Below are positions 50,601-62,600 of a stretch of DNA of 64,000 bases, piece after piece. Each line of letters starts with the position of its first letter. Position 1 is the stretch's first letter. A program made the position numbers and the translations under genes. Source of the DNA: Acanthornis magna (taxonomy: Eukaryota > Chordata > Aves > Passeriformes > Acanthizidae). The DNA is taken from assembly GCA_036785705.1 (NCBI GenBank), contig JAWUZG010000016.1, forward strand, positions 1,922,001 to 1,986,000, written 5' to 3'. Below the pieces are notes generated by a model. That model was given only the letters and a program-made list of their open reading frames with translations, did not search any database and had not been told where the DNA came from.

Positions 50601-53600
50601 CAACAATGGAGTTTATGCTCTCCTTAGATATGAAAACATTTCTGGGGAAGACACATTTTTAACATTAGAAAACCCCAAAACTCATACAAACATGTAAATA
50701 AAAAAATACTTTTAATTCACAACACAAACTCAAAAGAGCTGTTTGCTGTTAGCAGATTTAGATGACAGTTAGTAAATAATCTCTTTGTGAGACAGTAATG
50801 CACCTTAAAACTACTCCAAGATTTTAAATAGGAACAGTGTGTGTATTAATGCAATGCAGGCCTAGCTACTTTAATTTTTTCAATGAATAAAAATTCAGTG
50901 AAAATCTGTAAGTGTAACTAGGTGGGTTTTGCCTATTTATTGAAAGTAACAGCTAAGAACATGACTACACTTCACAGTAAAACTCTTCTCATACCTGAAT
51001 TGGGATACTTTGGTCAGACTGTAGCATTTCAGCTGATAAGGACTGAACGGGCCAAAAACAGTTACCTTCAAAAAAAGGGAGAGAAAGACAAATGACGTTC
51101 TAGTTACCCAGCACCTGGATCTCTTCAAAGCAAAATGCTTTATAAATTAAAGCCAAACACATTTCAGCAAGTACTGAGCAATGCTGAGTTGCTAAATTGG
51201 TAAGATGGCCTTTTCATTTCACTCATCTAAAGAAAACTTTGCTTGCTGATGCACCTTAACGAAAATTATCTATTTTCACAGGTGCTACATCTTTATGAGT
51301 TTCCTCTGGCTTAAAAATTACAAGTTCAGACTTCATAAATCACTTAAGAGAATCAGGTAACTTTATTTATGTGATGAGGTCTTTAATTTTGAAAATATCT
51401 CACTTTATGAAGTGAATAGTTAAACTGGATTACTCCTGTGGGTAAATGGAGCATGATTAGGTGCTTGAAAACCTGAAATTTTGTCAGGTTTGAAATGGGA
51501 AAAAAATCAGAATGTAGATGAGGCCTAACTTGTAATCAGAATGCAGAACAGGACACACATTTTCCTGTTTTATATTCCAACTTAGTAGTGACTAGAAACC
51601 TTAAAACACTGACAGAGGAAAAGCATCATTACCATCAGTTACTGGAGCATTCACTGCTTCACCTATCCCAGCTGCTTACCTATCACTAGCTGATGAAGAA
51701 TAAAATACTGTGTATAGTAAAAACCGTGCTGTTTAGATTTTCTGAAAAACTGACAGGTTTGTAAATGTGCTTTTTTTGGCTGTATCTTATATAATAAAGA
51801 CTACAACGTATGGAAACATTGCATTCAGTTGTTCAATTTTATCTCTGTACTGCACTAGTTCAAACTGCTACCCTAGATGTGTTAGAGGAGCTGGATCACT
51901 TAGCTCTCAGGCTTTATTTCAAAACTCTGTTCAAAGCTGCATCAGACCAGTCTGAAACGCTGGTCATACTATGGCTTCCTACCAATAGAAACTAGACTGC
52001 CCCATAAAATCCATCAAATACAGCTTGGTTATTTAAGGCACTCTTCAGCCCTCATCTCCATTCTAACCATGTGAGAAGCAGGGTCATGTAATGACAGGCC
52101 AAAACCACCACTCAAGTTACCTTATGGGTTGGTGCATCAGATTTATTTTCAGAAAAACAGTCCAACAATCTTTCAATGAGATGCTTTTCTTCCTGTCTTG
52201 AAGATACAGGCATTTGCTCTTCTTCCTTTGCTTCGTTCAAAAATAACTGCTTGAGCAAATCATGGCTTTGCTATACAATAATGGAAGAGTTTAAATCCTT
52301 GAACAATTACATCTTCAAAAATTTTACAAAAAAGGTCCTACACAAAGAAATACTCACACACAAAGACAAAAAACAATGTTCTGATGACCTTTCAGTTTAT
52401 ATAAAACACCAAAATGGAAGACAGTTAAAACTGTGAAGCAGTTACAGTTTTTCAGAGTTTCAAATAGGAGTGCAGCAGTTCAATTGAGGAAATAATTTCC
52501 CAGGAAACATCTCTTGCAAAAGGGGTCTCAAAGCAGCAATGCTTTTGGCCAACAGCTCAATATTCATTATGCACACAGATAAAAATCCACTGCCCTACCC
52601 AAGGATTAACCTTGCCACTAGCCAAGCTGCAGCTCAGCTTCTCAGGACTTCAGATAGCCTGAACTGAAATAAATTAGAATAAGAAAAGCAGCAGCAGCTC
52701 GGTCAGTACATACTTGTGACTGGTAGGACTCCTCTGCTAGCTGAGCGTAAGACTCCTCGATAAGCACGTCTCGAATATTCACCAGGCCTTTGCGCCCTGA
52801 GTGCCGGAAAACATCCACGTGCAGAACTCCGTGCACAAGGGAATAAACCTCCAGGAGCAGAGTGCAGCCACTGACCAGCGAGAAAAATCTCTGGCTGGCG
52901 CTGCAGCTCCACCTCTCCCCACACACCAGCGATTTGGCAGAGGGAGACATCTTGCAGATCTTGAACTCTAAAGCCTAGAGCAGAAAACATCGAAAACAAT
53001 GCTTGCGTGACTAGAGAATCAGCAAGAAAATATTTCACTTGCTCAACAAACTGGTTGAATTAGTAACTATAAATTATTTCATCATTATTGCAGTGGCTTA
53101 TGTTAATTCCTAGGGCTGCTGTAAAGCTGCTGGCATAATTCCTACTCCATCACTGCCAACATAGCTACACATGACAGCTCTTATCACTTCAATATAGCAC
53201 AGAGCTGCTAAGGAATCAGAGCAAACGGTGCATAAAGAATAATTTGGTAGTAATTCACTATTCACACTGAAATCACAGGAGCACAGAGATGTCTTCTCTG
53301 GAAAAAACTTCACAGTCCACAATTGTTTTGAACTAAGGTAACAGAAAACTTGGCAAGACCACTAACAGCTCTTCTGTCCCTGGCAGGCAAGAGTAATTAA
53401 GTTCTCATGTCCACAATCACTATCTTTAATTATGGCTTTGAATAAATTTACAACAGAAACCCTTTTTTTTTAATCCAGTCACCAAAACTGGTCATCAAAA
53501 GATTACGCCTGAAGCAGAAATACATTTCTGTTTAATACATGTGTAGAAAATACAAAAAAGGGTGTTTCTTGCCAAAATTATTTTTTTACATCAACTACAA

Positions 53601-56600
53601 AAGAAAATGAAAAAAATTAGCCCTGTCAACATCTAGTCCTATTTCTGCTGGTCCATTTTTCATTTTCATCATTAAATGCTTCAGAGAATACAGTTAGTAT
53701 GATAGACCTGTTTCTATTAGCTTAAAAATATCTGAGTGAGCACAGAAAAACTGAATTACAATTGAAGTACAGTTATTTTATTTGTAAATACAGCTCAAGA
53801 GAATTATTTTTCTGAAAAACTAGCAATAAAATCCCTCTAATTTGTGTTGAAAGATGACTTCATCTGTAATACTTGTATTTCACCATCAGGAGAGTTCTAA
53901 CTGCAAAAATTCCAGGAAAGCCAGCAGTTCAAGGAACAGCAAAGCAGCACGAAGGAAAACCACAGACCCCTAGCTTTATAAAATTAACACTCCTCTACAG
54001 TTAACCACAATGTAGTTCAATTACACACAAGAATTGCTGCTCTGTGAACACAATCCTCTGGAAAACACTTGCCTATTAGTGAAGGTGATTTGTAGGTATT
54101 TGCATCAGCAAAATATGTATTATTTAGTTATTATTCTGAAAAACATCCTGACTTGAAGTTCACTTCTGTTTGCCAGGCCAGACATAAAAATATCTCATAA
54201 GCAGCAGCTACCAGCATCACCCCTACCTGGAAAGGAAGCCCTTGAAGACAGCTTGGAATCTCTTTTAATTTATTTAAAGGCACTTCTGATCTATTGCCAT
54301 AATCCACAAAGAAAACCTAGAAAAAGAATCAAGAATATCTGCAAAGGTTCCACAACATTAAAAGTGCTACTTTTAGTGCCAAGAAAAGTCACTATTTGAG
54401 TTTCAAAATTACAGTACAACACACATCAAGTCACATGGAAGCAAATTCAAAGTCTGGAAAACATGCAAATGAAGTCATGTCAAAAAGAATACATCGAATT
54501 TTATCGTGTCTATTATGTGATCCCTTGGCCTAAATATCCACTTGTAATGCAAATAATCCACTAAATCTAGAAAAGGCAAGTTTCTCTGAAAGGCTCCAAA
54601 TTCCCTCCCCCCACTCACATCTGTGTAAGTGTACTTCTTAACAGTGAGTGATACTACCTAACAACTGCTTTTAGATAAGCAAATGTGAACATGTATTCAG
54701 TGACTGTTTATAAATTCAAATGAGAAAGAGATGAGATTAGCAATATTATTCACTGGATTTTCATGACTTTAAACTATGACAGTATTCAGTATTAAGTCTA
54801 TAGTGCTGACACCCAGCCAGGTTAAGAAATAAAAGAAATTCAAAGGCCAATCTTACAAAAATTAAAAAATCTCTCCTTAAACTGCTGAAAAGTATTGTCC
54901 TGAAAAATCAATACCGATCTTGAACTGTGGCACTAATTTCCATTACTCATCTCAACACAAAAAGCCAAAATATTCTGATGAATTTGTTGATATAGAACTC
55001 AGCAGCCTAAGCACCGTTCCAAAAAAATGCCATGCTTTCAGATTTACTGGAGGTTTTAGTCTTTATTTCGCTCTATCAGAGCTTCTCAATTTAATGTTAA
55101 AAATTCCCATGTTCTGGAAAAGAAACAAATTAATCTACTCTGGCCAGAGTGATTTGTAGAAAAAATAAATTAACAAAAATAAGCAGCAAAGCTCCAAGAT
55201 TGTTAATCCAATTACATCCTACCAATTCAATGTGACATAGCATATTACCTCAGCAAGATCTCCACGAACATACAGAACATGAGCTCTGTAGTATCCTCTG
55301 TTTCCCAGATAAGTGAATGGTGCCAGACAAAGCACATCTACACGTGGAGGCACTGATAAATCCATCAGGTTCTGAGAGTTAATTTCAGCACTTAGAGCCT
55401 GGAGTACAGCTGCATTTTTTTCATCTGTCCTGTAACCCCAGAAGTGTCCAACTTCGACTATCTGAAGTTATAAAGATTAAATAATAACAGATTTCATGCT
55501 ATTTTACTCTTCTACATCAAATACAAACCACAGCTGAGGAAAATACATGAAAACACAATCATTAAAGCTGACATACTAAAACAGAAGTAGCATAGACAGC
55601 CAAGTGATTCCAATGGGTCTGATCAAATCGATTAACATTTTTTTATCCAAGAGATTTAGCTGAATAAAAGGAGGGAAATATTCTTTCCTGCACTTGCAAA
55701 ACATGCCACTACTATTAAGAGATGTTTTAATACTTCATCTTATCATTTTCCCTGGATCAGTGGTTAAAATGTTTTGATTATTTCTATTTCAGCAGCATAT
55801 ATATTGCACTCAACTAATGAAGATGATGGCTAGCACAAGATTTAAAAATCTCAGCTTGATTTCAGCTATATTTGTAAATACATCTATCATTTTCCCCTAA
55901 TACACTTTCATGCATGAAATATTTTTCTGAATGAGCATATACTACCATTAATTCATCTCATTTCTCATATGTACAGTTTCTGAAGAAAACTGGCAGTTAA
56001 TAACCAGATAAATGGCCCAAATACCTAATGATTCTCATTTTTATAGTTTACACAAGTATTTTACCTCTTCCATTAATCCTCTTTACATTTATGCCTACTT
56101 CCAGATAACATTTACTGCCAGCAAATCCCACAAATTTTGTCAAGTGCAAACATGTGAGTACTGTTTAACAAAGAAAGACATTTTTTTTACTAAAAATAAG
56201 ACCGAGAATATTCCCCACGCTTCTTACAGACAGTTCTGCACTAAAAACATAATCAGTACCCAATTTTTTAACTTAGGCTTGTCAGATGTGAATCTCTGCT
56301 AAGCTATCTAGGAATTAATTATTAGGTATGACCTACTTCAGATGTAGAACATTCCTACCTCTGTTACCCTGATGGACAGGAAACGACCTGGGATCATCTT
56401 TGACATTTGTAAATCACCAAATGAGATTTCCACAGGCTCCACTGTCTGCTTCTGACAGTCCACATTTACTCTGAAATGGAATAAAGATGCTAAATACTTC
56501 ACACACGTGAGAAAACTCAGGAGGATCAATTTTTTTGCTTTCATCTGCTTCCCAAGGTATCCCTACGGCACGTTTATGTACTTAATGAAATTTATTTACA

Positions 56601-59600
56601 AATACATTAATTCAATTAGAACAGAAGATGACTACACAGAACCAAATTATTACAGAGTAACTGTGGCAACTGCAATACAACCAAACACAGGATGCAATTC
56701 TGCCATCACTTCATTAAAAATTGAAAGAATTAAGGTTAAATAGCAAGGCTTTTTGTTACGGCATTTCTTCGAAGCTTATTTTTTACAAGGAGAATATACA
56801 AAAACACAAATATAAATTCAACAATTTTTTACACAGAAATTTTAATATAGATATATATATATAAAATATTCCTTTTACTTGACAAAATATAAGAACTTTA
56901 AGTTTTTCAGCCTAGGAGACTTGAGCTCCTCAAGAATTAACTTTCACAAAGATTTTAAGTACTGTTTTGGGCAGAGTGAAACTGCTGAAACATTTTAGTA
57001 AAAGCTAAGTACAATCAACTGGGAGTGAAATACTCACCTATACTTTAACCTTTCCAGTTCAATACTGCCTTCCTATTCTAGATTTCTGGTTTTAAAATAC
57101 TGAAATGGCTGCAGACTGATAATGGGGCTAAGCAGAATGCCATTTTATCAAGTTACTTGTATGACCTGAAGCTGAGAATCACAGCATACAGTAACAATGA
57201 AACAAACATGCCAGATTTTCCAAAAGCAGGTGTGGACCAAGAGAGACTCAATACATTGCATGCCTCCGCATTATTTCCTATAATGTTGCTATGTCCTTAC
57301 GTTTCCTCACAGTTTCTTTTGTTAATCTCTGTCTCCCTCCCTTTCTTCTTTGCCCCCCAAATGCCACTCCTTAATTTATTCTGGTCATAGCAATCCCCAC
57401 ATTGCCTCTATCATGAACAGAATTAACTGTGTACGTACATCCATATTTCCATATACCAAAGGAAAATGGAATAGAACCTTGGGGGGGGAGGGGCAGAAGA
57501 CAACTGTATACTTGTAATTCTCTTGAACAGCAAAAACCTTAAGCTATAAATAAATATTTAAAACAATCATGTTATTTCTAATCCTGCAAAAACATTCCAC
57601 TTAGATAAAATTTACATCTGCTTTTTGAACTTAACATTTTTCCTTCGGAGACACTTCCAAGGAAAAGTCCCACTGAATCCAGCAAACCTCATTTTTGCTG
57701 CAAAGAAACACATTTTACATATGCAATAAAATTACCTTACAAATTCTGCAGCTGCTGCACCTTGCACTTGTCTTCTGATATCATCTGGATAATGAACATA
57801 CAGCTCAAAGGGAATCTTCAGTTGGGACATCTTGACTGCCAGGTGCACTTCGGGAAGAACCTTAAAGGCCTCTTTTGGATTACGGGAGAACTCCACAAAA
57901 GCCCTGTTCACAAAAAAAAGGAAAAAGGAAATGAAAATATTTTTTTTCTCCCTGTCTTTATCTTAGCAGGCCAGCAAACAGTAAAACGTTAAGTTCCTCA
58001 CAGGCTTTGCCTACTGCTCTTATGTACCTTAAAACTTTATTTATCATGATGGTTATAAGAAAACTTTCTAACATTGTCACCAGGACAGGCCAAATTTAAT
58101 GCAAATAGAAAGGATGTGGAAATATATGTGAATAAGAAAAGCATAAAAGATTGGAAAAGGACTAAGAAGCATTATATGAATTCAGCTTTGGGCAGTCACA
58201 GGCTGAAATCGGTCAGATTATCAGCTCAACAAAGCCATCAGACTGTACAAATGAGCTAAATTCAGTATAAAAGATAGAAATAAATACAGACAAATGAGTT
58301 ACAATTAAGGTCCACTGACAGAATAGAAGAGACAAAAGAGACGACTCTACCTCAGCTAGCTTATCTAATGTTATTCCAGCCAATGTACATCAAACTTCAA
58401 AGCCACCCTTTTAACTCTAAACAATACATTAAAAGTAAGTTACTGATTCCAAAGAGAGAAGAAATTAACTAAATTTGTCAGTACATCACTGACAAAGAAA
58501 CTGATTACTGGCTTTGTAACCTAGAACATAAGGCAGGATACTTTATTTTATACTTACTTTGATCCGTTGTAGGAAATAGATTTTACCTGCCCACACTGTC
58601 TAAGCAGTGACTGCAACTGTTTATGGTACAGGTATCCATAGAGAGGAATGTTCTTCAGCTGTTAAGAAAAAGATGTTACATTTGGATATATTAAATTGTT
58701 TTAATGCATTTTCAAGTTCACCTGAATAGTTAGCTTTCTCCTTCACTTGAGCTGCAATAATTATGTGCAATCTAAACTCTAACAAATTGCAGAAGCGCTA
58801 TACACTACAGTACACTCAAAAATCTGAGAAAATAAAAAGCATCATTTTGCTGCTAATAATGCCCTACTGCTTCAAACCAGTAGATAAACTATAAATGAAG
58901 CAGTAGTAACTGATTTGTAGTTATATCTATTAATCTGATACTTGTTCCAAAAGCTGTCTAGTGTCTCTGATTTTGCTTGTAACAGAAAAGCACTGGAATG
59001 CTACAATTCCTTGACCACAACTGGGAACTTTATGCCACACAGTGTGCACACCCTGGAAAACAGAAGGACCTACAGCTCCCGCATATCCTGGCAGAACTAT
59101 CACATATTGAATTCCTGAGGTATGGTGGGACATCTTGCACAACTGAAAAGCTCTCTCAGATGGATGCACGCCTCTTAGGAATGACAAGAGCAATCTCCTC
59201 ATCTTCCTTGTGTAGAGGAGTAGCTCCAGTGTGAGCTTTCACAATTAATAATATGCAACTGTAGCCACATGTCCTTTTCTCTAACTTTTTCTTACTAATA
59301 TCTCACAGGAGATTTTGACTTAATAGAGAATCATGAACTCCTAATTAGCAAGTTCAAACTTTGAGACTTTGAACTACTTTTCAGGGCCTATGCAATTGTC
59401 TATTCTTTTCTTTGGCTCTTACAACTTTAGACAGGAAAAAACAGATTATTTTTTCACAATGTTCCGATGCCTTGAAGTCGCAGTACTAAGACCAGCTGCT
59501 GGTCAAAACCATGGTCTAGGTCAGACTGCAGAAACTGCCTCAAGGGAAGATATTTTAGAGAGGCCAGACAGTGGGAGTGTTAATTGTCTTTTATATCTTC

Positions 59601-62600
59601 AGCACACCATTAGGAGCAGCATATGGCTGTAAGAGTCTCTCAAAGTGAGAGCTTGAGGAACCTGCAGCACTTGTGCTCAAGATGGTCCTTTACACTGATG
59701 AAGACACAGCAGCTACTTTTTCCTTTTTCAAGGTAACAAGTAGTTGATGTATGAGCAGATCATGAGTTAAATACATTAAAAGTAAGTAGCTCTTTAAATC
59801 TACCAGTTTAATATTAATCAATGCTGCTGTGGCAAGACTCATTAAGACTGAGTCTCTTCTGATATCTTGCTTCAATATCCTAAAATAGTACGAAACACAA
59901 AAAAATCCCTTGTCAACAAGATTTTCTGACTTTCTCTCCTAACTTTTTATCTAACTATTTTCTCTTGTGCCAATAAAAGTCTATTCTTTGAGGTTCCTTG
60001 TAAGTTTAGTTTCTTTAAGCACAGGTCATGGTTGTTTTACAGTGCTATTCCTAGGGCAGGTACATCAAACATTTTCTTAGCTTAGACTGCACAATTTTGC
60101 AAAATCAACACAGCCATTTTCAACTTGCACTTACACAATCAGATGAAAAGCAATTTTAGAAGATGATAAAAAAAACCCCAGTGCAACACGTGAAAAACCT
60201 TAAAGCAAAGAGCATGTATGCCATGTGCTAACAAGCAGATTACAAAAAAAGTAACACTGAAATTGCAACAACACATTACTTAAGTACTCATTAAAAAGTA
60301 CCCTTGATAGTCCTGTTCTATTTTTCCAAATATTTTATTAGTTTGATGGAAGTTGTTTGCCTGTGCAAGACTAGCAATCAAATGCACAGAGGCAGTTCTC
60401 AGGAATTCTTCTAAAATTGCCCACCTACACAATGTTTATTGTATTGAAAGAAAGGGAGGTGGAACAGGCCTCACCAAGCGAGGATCAGAGCAGGTAATTA
60501 TTTCTGTCCTTGCCCAAGACAGAACAGAACTTGAAAATACCACCCAAACACCTCGCATTCTATTACTTGATTCTCAATTAAGTCATTCAACCTCTTAACA
60601 TACCATTACAGTGGTTTTTGGATCTTTGCCAGCGAGGTCTTTCATGGCAATTTCTTCATTACATTTTCCAAAGCTACAGTAGTTTGGATAAAAAGCACCA
60701 GCTATTACCACCTGAAATCAGGAAAATATTTTGTGAAACACAGTAGATTATATTCAGTTTCTTGAAATGAGATACACTGGCAACATGAAGAGATACCAAC
60801 AGATCTTCACAGGAATATTTTTTTCCTGTCTCGGTCCAGGAATTACTGGAATTGCAGCCTACACACAACTTCAAGCAAATTCTTAAAAACATATTTTCAT
60901 GAAAAGAGCTCAATTTCTGGAACAATTCTACAACATTTTAATGTTTTTGCATGCAGATTTGCACTATTCTATTGCTTGAAAACTGTAATTGTTAGTTCTG
61001 ATTTCGAGAGCCTCAATTCAAATAAATTCACGCAAACAGCTACAGGTAAATTGTTCCGTTTTCAGGCTGCATCTTATGATATTTAACAATTCAGCTCCAA
61101 GAAGCTCACTGCTTACACAGTTAAACCAACTGAAATGATAAATAGATCTGTGAAAACAAACTGCTTATCAGTTTGTTTTCCAAAAATCACTTTGTGATTG
61201 CTTGTGATCAAAAAATCACTGCTTATCAGTCCAAATAAGACAAGAAGTTTAATTGGAAATTTGACAAAATTAAAATAGCTGAAAGACAAAATTCCCAGCA
61301 CCACCTCACTACTAACTAACCAAGCCAGTGTTCAAATAGAGCACTTGAAACAAGGGATAATGTAATTTTCAAATAACTAACATTAATTGTCCTTCTACAT
61401 TGCCAACACACTGCCAAAAAAATTACTTTTTCTACCCAAAATCTCAACATCCACAGAGAATTTTCAAACACAAGTGTACCAGTAGTTCATCAATATCGGT
61501 ATAGGAAAATTCAGCCGCAACTTTTGTAAATAACTTCTCTTTAGGACAATAAAACATTACCTGCAAAATGAAGCGTTGTTTGCACACATATTCCTGATCC
61601 ACAGGAGATGGTTGAGCTTTAACATGCATGTTAAAGGCACTGACTCGCCTTTTCAAGTTGTGAAATAACTCTGCCACCTGAAATTTGATGTCTAAGTTAT
61701 ACTTAAAATGGATCAAACCCGACCACAAACTGAAATAAAATCTATTGTCATTTCTTATCTAGATGGTTGCTCGCTACCAAAGTGCTTGTCTTTTTTTATT
61801 TTCAGTGCTTTTTGAACACAAGCCCCACATTTCTCATGCCAAAGGTATGAGGTGAAATAATGGCCAAGGCCACTCTGCTAATCAGTTACTCGGGAATTTT
61901 ACTTATTTCCCCCTCAATATATCACATTAAGCTGGAAGCCTATTGTGATGCAGAGTTGTCATTAATTGTTGCAGTAATGTTAGCAACAAAGCCCCACAAA
62001 TTCTCAAGTCCAGGCCTCACTATATAGCTGTATTTGCTTAGTCTTCCCAATCAGAAGACAAAATTTATTTAACAACGGACAGCAGTCACACAGATCCAAC
62101 CAGTGATCTGAGGAACCTATAAAGCTAGCAAGTAACACTGGACGTTTCTTAAAAATATGTTAAACAGTAATAATTTAAAACCACTCTGTTTATCCTAACA
62201 AAAGGAAAATTCCTTTCATCTAAATTCATACTTCATTTTAAGGAAACAGGCATCTATGTATATTGACAGATACATAACACAATAGTGTTACCCAAGATCT
62301 TAACATTTACAGAGAACAAGGAAAGTTAAGTCCTCCTGCATATAAAAACTACTACCTATTTAATCTTACCTCTTTGATCTTGTTTATATGAATACAATTT
62401 GATCGACCCCACTCAAGCTCTTCCTGAAAAAGAAAGTTAGAAAGTTTTTTCTTTTACTGCTAGTAAACTTTATCTCACATTCTTCTACATGGACACAAAT
62501 AACAGTTACATACAGCAACAGAACAATTTAATCACATTTCACAGCCTTCTTTGCATTTCTATTAATATGACATGTATGAAAATATGAAACAACTATGTAT

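Larger units (their letters stand above)
54317..57735. other. TDRD9 introns around window exons 7 and 8
   Basis: Introns 54317-55248, 55462-56358 and 56471-57735. A short (AT)n tract lies near 56848-56866 and a G-run near 57481-57489. No gene or transposon recognised. Confidence 0.7.

Noticed and set aside
61160..61230. Cluster of short repeats and small palindromes (ctgcttatcagt, aatcac/gtgatt)
   Set aside because: Units are short and irregular, consistent with local slippage; no element structure.
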